Part shown: positions 23,082 to 35,500 of the stretch, piece by piece
Layout: each line of letters starts with the position of its first letter
Position numbering within the stretch: position 1 is the first letter of the stretch
Source of the DNA: Chamaecyparis obtusa
Taxonomy: Eukaryota; Streptophyta; Pinopsida; Cupressales; Cupressaceae
Direction: 5' to 3'
DNA length: 64,000 nucleotides
Assembly: GCA_027943335.1 (NCBI GenBank)
Contig: BSBK01002049.1
Coordinates: 124,001 to 188,000 of the forward strand
Program-made: the position numbers and the translations under genes
Notes under the pieces: model-generated
Seen by the model: only the letters and a program-made list of their open reading frames with translations
Databases searched by the model: none
Told to the model about the DNA's origin: nothing

Positions 23082-24051
23082 TGTTATAAATAGGGAATAC
23101 TGAGAGGGGGGGGTGAATCAATATTCCACAAACTTTTACTTTTTCCTAATTATGGATATAACAGATTATCTTAATGCATGCATAACATAGAAAGATAAAC
23201 AACATGCATAGAAATAAAATAAAAGAACTCATAAGATATTATTTCTTCTCAAGGAAACCCTAGCCAAGGGAAAACCCCGGTGGGGATGCTACCCACAAAG
23301 ATCCACTAATCAAAAGTATCCTGTTAAGGATGTTGACTCTTTTAGGAGTTTATTATATGTGTATAGTGTCTCAATCCTAATTAAGGGACTATAGGCCTTG
23401 TGAGAAGCCTCAACCCTGTTAAGAGTTGGTAGTACAAAATATGATTATCAGATGAGCCCACTGCCCACATGAATAATATACAATATTCACTGATTACAAA
23501 AGTAGGTCAAGGTACATAAACTTATACTGCTTGCATCAATATCTCTTTGATTCTCTTTCACTATTATTGTTACATACACATCATATGTCTCATTTCTTAC
23601 ACTTAAGAATTACATCTTTACATATATTTATACAAGTTATTAAGATTAATAACTCTTCGGATCATTGTTAAGTCATTATTTTGATAAAAAAAATAATCCC
23701 TTAACTCTTTATCAATTCTATCTTCATATATTGTCATGTTGGCTTGACACTGTCTTTAGTAAAACTATCATAACTTCTTCTGTATATGCCATACTAACTT
23801 GTGCTCTAAGGTGAGTCTTCAATAGTTATCATAGTGTCTATGTTCAAGTGCACAAGCACTGAACTTACTCCAATCAACATTGCCAATCAAAACTATCATC
23901 GAGTTCACTAGCAAACACACATTGTCTTATACTTAGATAATTTTGCATTCCACTCTGACATACTAGCTCTTTGACCTATACGATCTTCATGTAGATCATA
24001 TGTTTCCATATTGACAACATCTATGTAACCAACTCAATGAAATTGCCAACA
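23082..24051 (-). repeat. C2 3' LTR
   Basis: 970 bases from TGTTATAAATAGGG to TTGCCAACA, followed by the complement of a polypurine tract (ATCTCCCCCTTTG). It matches the split 5' LTR segments, including GGCCAAGGGAAAACCCC-type and GTGTCTCAATCCTAATTAAGG words. Confidence 0.85.
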
Positions 24052-24064
24052 ATCTCCCCCTTTG
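24052..24064 (-). other. C2 polypurine tract
   Basis: On the minus strand CAAAGGGGGAGAT abuts the 3' LTR. It is the usual plus-strand primer site. C1 and C3 have CAATGGGGGAGAT at the same place. Confidence 0.8.
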
Positions 24065-24312
24065 TTATTGGTGGCAACATATGAGAAAATTGGCTAAGTC
24101 CTAGACTCCAAAATTTCAAAATTGTGGCCATAATACAAAATATGTATATATTGTCCTTATGACTCCAAAAATATTATCTCTATATATTACTCCCCCTAAG
24201 AGTATATATCCTTATCAATTTTCTGCTATATATCTCTCCCCCTTTGACAACAATGAGAAAAATATGGTAAGGAGGGTTACAAAACTGTATTAAAAAAAAG
24301 TTATACCTTGAT

Positions 24313-25740
24313 TCAATATTGCAAAGCTGGTAGGCTTGCAACAAAATCTACAAAGTTAATCTTCATGGCCTCTAACTCTTTCTCCCATGATTTCTTAATT
24401 GAATCTACCACACTAAGTAGTTCACACAATCCATCAGATGCAATCTCACATGCTTGGAGATTCTGAAAACTAAACTTTTGAAAAGATGTCTTGGCTGAAA
24501 GACATTCTTTCAGTTTCCCTTCAACAATGCTCAAATTTATATAAATGTTCTCTCTTAAAAGAGTGAATATCTTTAGCTTCCTATCCTTGTCATCTTGAAA
24601 AACTCTTATTTCATCATAAATCTTGCGGATTTTCTTCTCAATATCAAATACCTTCACATTGGGGCTTGAAAGAAGGTTTGTCTCATTCTGAATTTCTACT
24701 TCCTTCATCTTCATCTTCTAAACTTCCTCTGCTACCAAGTTCTTTGATTTTGTACACTAAATGTACCAAGATTTTCCTCTTTCTAAATTCTTTCTCAAGT
24801 CCTTTATGTAGATATCAAGGTTAGTGATATCATTCCTGATATTATGACTAATGTCCAAAAGTGTTTTGTCCTCATAAGCTGCTTGAGATTTCATCTTTGC
24901 TATATCAAATAAATGGGTAAACTCATCATCAAAAGTATTCATCACTTTCTTTTCTCTTTCCAAAGGGTCAGCTTCTACAATTTGTGTAGTTATAATGCCT
25001 TGTAAATTCTCAGTAAGCTCCTTTAGGAACCCTTCAAGACTCTTTACTTTCTTGTTCTTTTCTATGATCTTGTTTAAAGATGTGATCAATTCCATCTGAT
25101 CATCATCATCTACTTCCTTTCCCAAATTCTCAATTATGAACCGATTTGAGTTTTCTTGCCAGTCTCAGGTGTAAGACTTATTTCTTCTTGGGTGAGAATA
25201 GGTACTTGTTTCTTTGTCACTTTAGGTTCTACAAATTTGGTTTTTGTCTTCTCTTCTCCTTTAGTACTGTCCTGCTCTTCAAAAGCCAAATTGTCAACAA
25301 TGTTTTCAATATTCTTGAATAAGTCATCATCACTATCCAAGATGATCTTTGTGCCTTCAACATTCATAGATTTTTCTTCAATATTTATGGCTGGTGGAGA
25401 GGGAATGTCCTCTTGTTCTGCTTCTTCTACTTGATCTTTAGATTCTATTGCAACTAATGGTTCTTCAACATTCTCTGTCATAACCTTAATGATTGCTTGA
25501 TCTATCTCGGTGTTAATTTCTTCATATTTACCTCCCATAATCTGAATAGTTCTCTTCTTGCTTCTCAAATAGGTGTTTAGATCCTTCATGATCTATTTGA
25601 AGTGTTCATCATCTCTCACATCACAAAGTTTTCTTACAAGATTTTCTCTAATAGTTATATCTTCCTCTGATGCTCTCTTCTTTCTATTTACAAGTTTCTT
25701 GTACAAGTCATCAGGTATCTTACCCTTTTATCATTTCAAT
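24313..25740 (-). pseudogene. C2 second ORF region: acidic coiled-coil protein, unknown function
   Basis: Three consecutive open pieces on the minus strand (about 25,740-25,134, 25,125-24,757, 24,714-24,313), separated by one stop and frame changes, make roughly 470 residues. The first part is Lys/Arg-rich (NRKKRASEEDITIREN) then acidic (LDSDDDLFKNIENIVDN). The second and third are predicted coiled coils (LNKIIEKNKKVKSLEGFLKE, KIRKIYDEIRVFQDDKDRKL). No retroviral enzyme motif is seen and I do not recognise the family. It lies where pol would be in an autonomous copia element. Confidence 0.5.
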
Positions 25741-26289
25741 CTCACTTAGATCTGACATCACATTCAATTATTTTGATGCTTCTTTCCAAAAAATTGATTC
25801 TATTAACCTGCAAAACTTAAAACTTCTTGCGATCTCATAAAACATAATATTTTTCTTTGAGATCTTAACCATAGCATTAGAACATCATATAATACCTTTC
25901 CTTAACTGTGCAAGACTCAATTCATCATATATCAACTTCTACACTAATCTAAGCTCCTATTGTACTATAATTTTCATGAATTAAGTACTTTGAGATGGGT
26001 CAGGTAAAGATTCATTCTTACCATTTGATACTTTACCTTTATGACTGCCTTCAGTGCTAAATATGTCTCATTGATCTATACTTTTAACAAACTTCACTTT
26101 ATCTAAATTACTACAGCATCCTTTCTGACTATTACTTGCATCTTCATTTCTTATTGCATGACTTCTAGGGTTAGGATTAGGATGAAAAACTCTATTGTTC
26201 ATTCTACAAAACCTTGTTGTCTATCTAATCTTGTTGCATATCTGACAAACTATTCCATTATTTCCATATCTTGGTCAAGGTTGATTGAT

Positions 26290-27259
26290 TTATGATCTAC
26301 AATTTCTAGCAATGTGTCCAACTTTATTGCATCTATAACATACTACTCCATTTCTTTTATTCATATCTTCAGTAGGTATCTTATCTACATGATTAGTATT
26401 TCTAAACATTCTACTACTATTTTTATTCTCAACAAATTTAGGGTTTTTGCATTCAATAGCTCTATGTCCAAAACTATGACAATTAAAACAGTAACCATTA
26501 AGAGGCTTAAATTTCTTACCTATGCAATCTCTCTTCATATGACCAACAATATTACAAGAAAAATATCTACCTTTGAATTCTCCTTGCATACCTTTAGGAA
26601 ATTCCTCTTGCTTAGGTGGTTCTTTTGCCTTAGATTTGTTAATCTCATCAGACTTCTTCTCATCTATGCTTTCAGATATTTTTAGATCTGGTTCATTTTC
26701 TTTAAGAGTGTTGAATCCAAGACCAGTTTTATCATAGAATGATTTTTGATAAGATATTTGTTCATCAATGTTCTCACTAGTTGAATATAGTCTTTCAAGT
26801 TGTTGCTTAGATTGAGTTAGTTCACCTTTCACAATTGTATTGTATTTCTCAAGTTTAGCATACTGCAAATTGACTTTTTCAAGTTCAAATGTTACTTTAC
26901 CAAGTTTAGATTTTAGCCCTTCATTTTCAAGTTTCAAATTTCCATTCTTGGATTTTAGATTTTCTTCATTCTTTCCATTTCCATCTTTCAGACTTAGCTT
27001 CAGATTTGATATCTTCAGTTCATGTTTAAGGATCTCATTTTCTTTTTTCTAAGTTTTCATCAAAATCTTCAATTTGAATTTCGAATTCCTTTTCAGATTT
27101 TAGATCTTCCAACTTTCTTTTCAGTTTCTCAATGAGGTTCTTTGCATCATCATATTTTCCTTTCAGAGTATCTCTTTCTTCAATAAGCATATCAATCTGT
27201 TCAAGAGCTTCTTCAAGATTCTTTTGTAGTTGATCCATATCCATAGAGATCTTACTCAA
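26290..27259 (-). pseudogene. C2 gag-like protein: coiled coil plus three CCHC zinc knuckles
   Basis: First ATG after the PBS is at 27,259 (MSKISMDMDQLQKNL). After one frameshift near 27,045 the frame runs to 26,290. The N-terminal half is a long predicted coiled coil (LIEKLKRKLEDLKSEKEFE, KSKLGKVTFELEKVNLQYAK). The C-terminal part has CNIVGHMKRDC (partial), CFNCHSFGHRAIEC and CYRCNKVGHIARNC, CX2CX4HX4C knuckles of nucleocapsid type. The usual copia gag N-terminal (UBN2) domain is missing. A fourth, broken knuckle may follow at about 26,230. It probably binds the element RNA. Whether it makes particles alone is unknown. Confidence 0.7.
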
Positions 27260-27301
27260 GATGCTAGGCTTTCCTTGAATAATTCTTCTCTGAGTAACTA
27301 A

Positions 27302-27313
27302 GCTCTAATACCA
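27302..27313 (-). other. C2 primer-binding site
   Basis: TGGTATTAGAGC on the minus strand next to the LTR end is one base from the initiator tRNA-Met PBS (TGGTATCAGAGC). C3 has TGGTATCAGAG at 47,839. Confidence 0.8.
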
Positions 27314-27315
27314 AT

Positions 27316-27586
27316 TTTTAGAAATAGGGAATAATGAGAGGGGGGTGAATCAGTATTCCACAAACTTTTAATTTTTTCCAATCATGGATATAAAAGATTA
27401 TCGTAATGCATGCATAACATAGAAAGCTAAACAACATACATAGAAATAAAACAAAAAAACTCATAACACATTATTTATTTTTGAGGAAACCATGGCCAAG
27501 GGAAAACCCTAGTGGGGATGGTACCCAAAATGATCCACTAATCAAAAGTATCATGTTAAGGATGTTGACCCTATTAGGAGTCTATT
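27316..27586 (-). repeat. C2 5' LTR, left piece
   Basis: It starts TTTTAGAAATAGGG next to the PBS. It matches 23,082 onwards up to GGAGTCTATT, where G1 is inserted. The continuation is at 37,748-38,504 (CTATTACATGCATATAG). Confidence 0.85.
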
Positions 27587-28070
27587 TGATGAAGGGTGCT
27601 CCCCTTACCACAAACACATAACAGAAATAGAGAAACAACAAAAATTTGCAAGAATAGAAAATGGGCTTCTTATTATCTCCACAAATGTGGAATTACAAAT
27701 TTCAAAATTACAATATGCAAAGCCACATGGGCATCCCCTTACAATATTAAGGATAGCAATAAAACAAAAGAACTCATAACACATTATTTATTCTTGAGGA
27801 AACCCTAGCCAAGGGAAAACCTCGATGGGGATGGTACCCAAAAAGATCCACTAATCAAAAGTATCATGTTAAGGATGTTGAACCTGTTAGGAGTCTATTT
27901 GATGAAGGGTACTCCCCTTATGAAAAAAACATAATAGAAATAGAGAAACAACAATAATTTGTAAGAACAAAAAATGGGCTTCTTATTATCTCCACAAGTG
28001 TAGAATTACAAATTTCAGAATTACAATACACAAAGCCACATGGGCATCCCCTTACAATATTCTATAGGAA
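27445..28070. repeat. 313-bp tandem duplication across an insertion junction
   Basis: 27,445-27,757 and 27,758-28,070 are two diverged copies of one unit. Each copy has C2 LTR sequence (ACTCATAACACATTATTTATT) followed by CTATT and the start of the G1 LTR (TGATGAAGGGT). Three checked landmarks are all offset by 313 bases. It must have formed after G1 inserted. Confidence 0.85.
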
Positions 28071-28191
28071 AAAGACTCAAATTATTACCCAGATCTACCC
28101 TGAACTACTCAAAACTACCTAAGAAAAAACTAAGGGCCTTCTTTATATACGAAATTTCCATCGCTTGAGAAGGTTCCAGAAACTTAGCCCA
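27900..28191 (-). repeat. G1 3' LTR, truncated
   Basis: TGATGAAGGGTACTCCCC to TTAGCCC covers only the last ~290 bases (in element sense) of the ~855-bp LTR seen in G3. At about 28,191 it jumps into the integrase C-terminal coding region, so the rest of the LTR, the 3' UTR and the chromodomain are deleted. An extra copy of its end is at 27,587-27,757. Confidence 0.8.
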
Positions 28192-28737
28192 GATCTGAAA
28201 TGTTAAACACTAGTGAAATACTCAGCTCAGTAGGGAATTCTACCTCATGCATTTCTTGAATCATGCTTCCTTAGTATTTTACATGGCCCAAACTTCTTCA
28301 TTTTCAACTTGTTGTAGGTACCACCTAGAAATTGCTTCTTCCACAAATGAGCCATGACTTCATCTCCAACCTAAAATTTCTTATGCCTCCTTTTTTGATC
28401 CACCTTACCCTTATACTATGCATTCATCTTGGTAATATACTTTCTCACCTCCTCATGGATGTTCTTCAAATGTTTTACAAAATCCTTAGCTTCAGCACTA
28501 GTTATTTCTCCTTTATCAATCTTCCTCAACTCATATGCATTTTCAAGACTATTTCCATATACAATATGTGGATGATGTGATGAACTAAACTTCAAATCTA
28601 TCTTTAACTCTTCACTTTCTTCTAGTGTCATTCTATGTGCTACCTTATTTAGAAAACTAGCTCTAGGAATGAAATCCATCTGATGACTAATCTTCCTTAC
28701 TGGTGGTAATCCATCAGGTACATTATCAGATACAATA
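28192..28737 (-). pseudogene. G1 pol remnant: RT N-terminus fused to integrase C-terminus by deletion
   Basis: The open piece 28,679-28,416 starts like the pre-RT segment of G3 (HRMTLEESEELK) and passes directly into integrase text ([17 protein letters not shown]) and then ELRKIDKGEI and VRKYITKMNA. In G2 these parts are about 1.9 kb apart. So RT, RNase H and most of integrase have been lost in frame. From 28,415 to 28,192 the integrase tail continues with stops. No activity is possible. Confidence 0.8.
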
Positions 28738-28739
28738 TC

Positions 28740-29279
28740 TTAAAACTCATTCAATAATTCTACAACTTCTATAGGTACATCTTCTACTTCCTCTTTTCCA
28801 GTGTTTGGAATTAAGGTAAAACACATGTGCTCATGCCACATACCATCTAAGAAATTTTCTCTATCAACAAAACTTATTTTTGCATTACCATATACCTTTT
28901 CTTCAGTCTCCTTCAATGGCTTTAGCTTATGTTGAACTCCATCCTTTGTCAAGGAATAGGTATTCACACGACCATCATGTACAACACATTTGTCAAACTG
29001 CCATGGTCTACTCAACAACATGTGACATGCATCCATAGATATGATATCACATAGTACCTCATCATGGTACCCACCAATCTTGAACTTCACTAGGCACTGT
29101 TCACTGACCATGACCTTGTGGTCATCCTGCACCCAAGCAACCTGATATGGATGTGCATGTTTTTGTCTCTTGAGCTTCAACTTTGTCACCATCTCTTCTA
29201 ACACCAAATTATCAGTATTGCCACTATCAATAATCAAATCACATAACTTACCCTCACACTTGCACCTGGTGTGAAACAT
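28740..29279 (-). pseudogene. G1 aspartic protease region
   Basis: A 179-residue open segment. It has CKCEGKLCDLIIDSGNTDNL with the retropepsin DSG, then EMVTKLKLKRQKH, VLCDIISMDACHMLLSRPWQ (the second conserved protease strand) and a linker to RT. G2 has the same protein at 32,540-33,249. Function is gag-pol processing; here it belongs to a defective element. Confidence 0.8.
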
Positions 29280-30442
29280 GCTCCTTCTTTGCTCAAGTTC
29301 ATTCTCACCACTTAGGAGAACTCTTTTGTTAATCAGCTTTTATCCTCTTTAATAATCTTTAGAATGTGATGATCTAGCATCTTCATCAACATGTACAACT
29401 CTAGCCTGGCCTTCATTCATCCTATCTATCCTTCCTTGGCATTGAGGACATTCAAATTCCCTATGACCTTCTCCACAATGAAAACATGTTCCATTGAAGC
29501 CTCCTCATCCAAATCCTTGTTGTCTTCCTCTTCCTCTCTGATCTCTATTATTTTGATCATGGAAATGATTGAAATTATCTCCTCTCTGATTCTAACTATT
29601 ACTAGCATCATTTGAATTTTTTAGATTTTCATTTCAATCTCCATATGACCATCCACCAGATCTTCTTTCATGACCTCTTCCACTTTGTTTTCTCTCAAAC
29701 TTCTTGTTTAGTCTTTCCCCTACTTTTAGGGAAAACTAGTATGGCTCTTCAATACTGTTCATTTAAACTAGATTCAATTCCTCCTAAATGCTCGACCTCA
29801 ACCCATTAAGGTAACGGGTGACCTTCTCCTTATCAGCTTCTGCATGGCCTATTCTGATGAGGAGTCGATAGAACTCTTCTATATACTCCTGAACAAATAT
29901 TCCTATTTGCTTCAAACTTTGCATCTTCTTCAGTAGGTCAAGCTCATAATCAACATGGATGAACTATCACTTCAATTTATCTAGCATCCTCTCCCATCTT
30001 GTGATTTTATCCTTTCCTCTTCAATTTTAGTCTAACTAAATCTCTTGCCACTAGATCTTCGCATGACCCTTCAATTTGGCCTTCGCAAACTTGACCCAAT
30101 CTGGATCCTCGATATCTTGATACTCAAAATATTCTTCACACTCATTGATCTAGTCGATCAATTCTTCTAAGTTAAGATTTCTTGAAAATGCAGGAACCTC
30201 AATCTTAGGTCTTTTCCCAATCTTTGAAATGGCCTGAAAAAGTCTTTCTTCTTCTTGATTCAAAACTTTGACTTCTTCTTGTTCAAAATTTTCTTCTTTG
30301 GCTTCATCATCGCTTTCATCTCTAAAATTAAGATTCATTCCCCTGTGAATCTCCTCTTGCAATGCTCACACTTTTTTTTGTAGTTCTCTAACCTCAGGTG
30401 TCATAGAACCTGCTCTTCCACCATGTTCTTTTCATGGAGGCA
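29280..30442 (-). pseudogene. G1 gag, decayed; first codons beyond G2
   Basis: Gag homologous to that of G2 but broken by several stops. The N-terminal acidic part is 30,362-30,150 (NQEEERLFQAISKIGKRPK). The capsid-like middle has many stops. A zinc knuckle near 29,450-29,490 (CFHCGE...GHREFEC) and Arg/Gly-rich flanks follow. G2 is inserted at 30,443, at the beginning of gag. The start of the leader/gag continues at 36,785-36,891. Confidence 0.7.
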
Positions 30443-31283
30443 TGATGTAGGAGCATCCTGGGTGTAAGAGCAATCTTGCATCATCCAAAAATATTTCTAT
30501 TTTTGTATTCAATAAGGGCTATCTTGTGCAGAGCTGCTATTTATGGAAACTTGCTATTTTTAGTAAGTTGGTCTTATGATCTTGGAATGTTTTGATTTTA
30601 CATATGGAGGTTCATCTCAGTCATATTAGCCTGCTAGAAAAGTGTCATGGCTAGATCAGGTCTAGTTTTGAAGATATTGAAGATTTTCAGTATTGGCAGC
30701 AAGGTATAGAAACTTTGAACTTAGTTTTGAAGGCTTTAGAGGCCCCAACTGAGGTTGAAAAATTGGGTGATGAGTGCTTTTCATGGGTCAGGCCTGTAGA
30801 GCACTTCATGGTGTTTTTGAAATGGGGTTATAATAGTCAATTGGATCAACTGGTGATGACTTATGGCCTCCGAAAGTCGGGCCACCTGAAATGGTAGAAA
30901 ATAATTTTCCTTCAAAATTTTTGTTTGGGTTTCAAAAGTTATTTTGAGCTGACTTTGATGTAATAAATTGAAAAATAAAATAATTTTAAGTTTGGTCGGC
31001 CCTTAGGGCTAAATTTATAGAACCTTCTCGGGCGGTGGAAATTGCCTATATAAAGAAAGCCCGTAGTGTTGTCTAGGGCAGTTCTGGGTATTGATTCGAG
31101 ACTTTGTCCTACAGAATATTATAAAGGAATGCCCATGTGGCTTTGCATATTGTAATTTTGAAAGTTTGTAATTTCACATTTGTGGAGATAATAAGAAGCC
31201 AATTTTCTATTCTTGCATATTATTATTGTTGTTTCTCTATTTATGTTATATGTTTGTGGTAGTAAGGGGAGCACCCTTCATCA
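30443..31283 (+). repeat. G2 5' LTR
   Basis: From TGATGTAGGAGCATCC to CACCCTTCATCA. It is near-identical by eye to 35,931-36,784 and followed by the PBS. Minor differences between the two (for example TGATGTAG vs TGATGCAG, GTGCAG vs GTGTAG) include C/T changes. Confidence 0.9.
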
Positions 31284-31285
31284 AG

Positions 31286-31297
31286 TGGTATTAGAGC
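31286..31297 (+). other. G2 primer-binding site
   Basis: TGGTATTAGAGC two bases after the LTR, resembling the initiator tRNA-Met PBS with one C-to-T change. Confidence 0.8.
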
Positions 31298-31384
31298 AGG
31301 AGTTCTTGAGTGTGTAAATAGACCACTGACTATGAGGCAGTTTGCACTAGGACCATGGTTAGGGTTTCAGTGCGCATCACAAAA

Positions 31385-32539
31385 ATGCCTCCATGAAGAG
31401 AATGTGGCAGAAGAGCTGGTGCTATGACACCTGAGGTTAGAGAGCTGCAGAGACAAGTGTGAGCATTACAGAAAGAGATTCACAGAGGAATGAATCTTAA
31501 TATCAAAGATGAAAGTGAGGATGAAGCTGAAGAAGAATATCAAGAAGGAGAAGCTAAAATTTTGAACCAAGAAGAAGAAAGACTTTTTCAGGTGATTTCC
31601 AAGATTGGGAAAAGACCTAAGATTGAGGTTCCTACATTTTCTGGAAATCTTAACCCAGAGGAATTGATCAACTAGATTAATGAATGTGAGGAATATTTTG
31701 AGTATGAAGATGTTGAGGATCTTGATAGGGTCAAATTTGTGAAGGCTAGACTGAAAGGTCATGCAAAGATCTGGTGCCAAGAGGTTCAATTGGAGTGAAA
31801 TAGAAGAAGGAAAGATAAAATCACGAGATGGGATCAGATGGTGGATAAATTGAAAGACAGTTCATTCTTGTTGATTATGAGCTTGACCTACTAAAGAAAA
31901 TGCAAAGTTTGAAGCAAGCAGGAAGATCTATTCAGGAGTATACAGAAGAGTTCTATCGACTCCTCATCAGAAAAGGCCATGTGGAAGCTGATAAGGAGAA
32001 AGTTGCTCGATACCTTAATGGTTTACGGCCAAGCATTCAGGAGGAGTTGAATCTGGTTCGAATGAACAATATTGAGGAGGCATACTAGTTTGCCCTAAAA
32101 GTAGAGGAAAAGTTGAATAAGAAGTTTGAGAGTAGACAAAATGGAAGAGGTCATGGTGGAAGATCTGGTGGATGGTCATATGGTGGCCGAAATGAAGACC
32201 TAAAAAAGAAGGATGAGGCTAGTAGCAGTCAAAATCAAAGAGGAAATAATTCAAATAATTTCCAGGATCAGATTAATAGAGATCAGAGAGGAAGAGGAAG
32301 AGGACAAGGATCTAGAAGAGGAGGCTTTCATGGAACATGTTTTCACTGTGGAGAAGAAGTTCATAGGGCATTTGAATGTCCTCAGTGCCAAGGTAGAATA
32401 GATAGGAGAAATGAAGGCCAGGCCAGAGTTGTACATGTAGATGAAGATGCTAGATCATCAAATTTTGAAGATGCTGAAAGAGGAGAAATGCTAATTAACA
32501 AAAGAGTCTTGCTGAGTGGTGAGAATGAACCTAAACAAA
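31385..32539 (+). pseudogene. G2 gag
   Basis: ATG at 31,385 (MPP then TGA at codon 4, likely from CGA) is in frame with the acidic segment ILNQEEERLFQVISKIGKRP. A one-base shift between 31,800 and 31,900 restores the frame of the rest. Capsid-like middle: RLKGHAKIWCQEV, LKQAGRSIQEYTEEFYRL, ARYLNGLRPSIQEEL. Then a basic, Gly/Arg-rich segment and one zinc knuckle, CFHCGEEVHRAFEC, where the usual Gly before His is Val. Stops are TAG at 31,675 (expected Trp) and 32,087, plus two TGA near the start. Gag would form the particle. Confidence 0.8.
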
Positions 32540-35500
32540 AGAGGAGCTTGTTTCGCACCAGGTGCAAGTGTGAGGGTAAATCCTGGGATGTGATTATCGA
32601 TAGTGGAAGCACTGACAATTTGGTGTCAAAAGAGATGGTGACAAAGTTGAAGCTCAAGAGATAGAAACACCCACATTCATATCAGATTGCCTGGGTGCAG
32701 GATGACCACAAGGTCATGGTCAATGAACAGTGCCTGGTAAAGTTGAAGATTAGTGGGTACCAAGATGAGGTACTATGTGATATCATCTCTATGGATGCAT
32801 GTCATATGTTTTTGGGTAGACCGTGGCAGTTTGACAGATGTGTTGTACATGATGGTCGTGTGAATACCTATTCCCTGACAAAGGATGGAGTGCAACATAA
32901 GCTAAAGCCATTGAAGGAGACCGAAGAAAAGGTATGTGGTAATGCAAGAATAAAATTTGTTGATGGAAGAAAATTCCTAGATGGTATGAGGCATGAGCAT
33001 GTGTTTTTTTCTTTAATTCCAAAAGCTAGTAAAGAAGAAGTAGAGGATGTACTTGTAGAGGTTGCAGATTTGTTGAATGAGTTTCAAGATATTGTATTTG
33101 ATAATGTACCTGATGGATTACCACTGATAAGGAAGATCAGTCATCAGATGGATTTGATTCCAGGAGCCAGTTTTCCAAACAAGGCAATGCACAGAATGAC
33201 ACCAACAGAAAGTGAAGAGTTGAACAAACAAGTACATGAGTTATTATAGAAGGGGTTGATTTGAGAGATTCTGAGTCCCTGTGCTATACTAGCGGTATTA
33301 GCAATAAAGATGAATGGAGAGTGGAGGATGTGTATAGATTCTAGAGCAATAAACAAGATCACAATCAAGTATAGGTTTCCATTGCCACGAATGGATGATA
33401 TTATGGACTGTTTGAGTGGAGCTTTGTATTTCTCAAAGATAGATCTGAAGAGTGGATATCACCATATTCGGATCAGAGAAGGAGATGAATGGAAGACTAC
33501 CTTCAAGACAAGGGAAGGACTATATGAGTGGTTAGTCATGCCTTTTGGGCTAACCAATGTACCAAGCACTTTCATGCGGCTCATGAATGAGGTTCTGAAA
33601 GAATTTTTGGGTAAGTTTGTCATTGTTTACCTAGATGATATTTTGATCTTTAGCAAGACATTGAAGGAGCATATGATGCATATTCGTATGGTGTTTGAGA
33701 AGCTGAGAGATGAGAAATTATTGATTAACTTGAAGAAGTGCAGTTTTGTGAAGAAAGAGTTAGTGTATTTGGGATTTGTAGTTTCAGCAGAAGGTCTAAA
33801 AATGGACCTAGAGAAGGTATAGGCTATCCTTGAATGGCCTACTCCAAGGAGTTCTACTGAGGTATGATATTTTCATGGTTTGGCTAGCTTTTGTAGAAAG
33901 TTTATTAGAAATTTTAGCAGTATTTGTGGTCACTTGACTGAAACAATGAGAGGGGATAGAAAAGAGTTTAAGTGAACTAATGGGGCAGAAAAGAGTTTAC
34001 AATTGTTGAAATAAAAAGTTACAGAACAACCTATTTTAGCACTTCTAGATTTTAATAAGGTGTTTCATGTAGACTGTGATGCTAGTGGTACTACAATAGG
34101 AGCTGTTATGAGCCAAGAAAGTAGACCTATTACTTATTTTAGTGAGAAGTTAAATGATGCCAAGAGAAAATATTTTGTTTATCATCAGGAATTTTATGCT
34201 ATAGTTCAGGCATTGAAGAAGTGGAGACATTATCTGCTTCCTAAAGATTTTATCTTGTATACTAATCATCAAGCTTTGCAATATTTGAATAGTCAAGGAA
34301 AGTTGAATCAGAGGCATTTGAAATGGGTTGAGTTTTTGTAGAGTTATATATTTGTTTTGAAACACAGGAGTGAAAAGTCTAACAGGGTTGTGAATGCTCT
34401 TAGCAGAAGGCAACTATTGTTGATAGAAATGCAGATTGAAGTGTTTGGGTTCAAGGAACTCAAGAATTTGTATCCAGAGGATCCTGACTTTGGTGAAGCT
34501 TGGAAAGCCTGTACAGAACTTGTTACTCTAGACAGTATGAAATGGCTGGATTTCATCATCCAGGATGATATGCTATTCAGAGGGAGTCAGTTGTGTATTC
34601 CACAAAGTTCTATGAGGGAGAATCTCATCAAGGAGAAGCATAGTGGAGGATTGGCTGGACATTTTGGTCATGATAAAACCCTTGCTTTGGTTGGTGAGAA
34701 TTATTATTGGCCATAGTTGCAGTAAGATGTCAAGAATTTTATACAGAGTTGCAGAGTATGTCAGATGGTGAAAGGAGTGAAGCAGAATACAGGGTTATAT
34801 CAGCCATTACCTGTACCAAAGAAGCCTTGGGAGGATATTAGTATGGACTTTGTTCTTGGTTTACCGAGGGCACAATGGGGACATGATTCAATTTTTGTGG
34901 TAGTTGATAGATTTTCAAAGATGACACATTTCATTCCCTCCAAGAAGACTAATGATGCTGTTCATGTAGCAAAATTATTTTTCAGAGAAGTGGTGAGACT
35001 ACATGGTTTGCCAAAGACCATAGTTTCAGATCAAGATACTAAGTTTGTTGGATATTTTTGGTGGACATTGTGGAAAAATTTGGAGATATATTTGAAGTTC
35101 AATTGATCACATCATCCACAGACTGATAGACAGATAGAGGTGGTGAATAGAAGTTTGGGAAATTTGCTGAGATGTTTGGTTGGAGATAAGCCAACAGGAT
35201 AGAATTTGATTTTACCATAGGTAGAATTTGCATACAATAATTATGTCAATAGGAGCACTAGTAAATCACCATTCCAGATTGTATATGGAAGTAGTCCAAG
35301 AAATGCATCTGAATTGAGAAAGATAGATAAAGGAGAAATAAGTATTACTGAAGCTGAGGATTTTTCAGAGCACTTGAAGAACATCCATGAGGAGGTGAGG
35401 AAGTATATTACCAAGATGAATGTGCAGTATAAGGCTAAGGCAGATGAGAAAAGGAGGCATAAGGAATTTTAGGTTGGAGATGAAGTCATGGTTCATTTGC

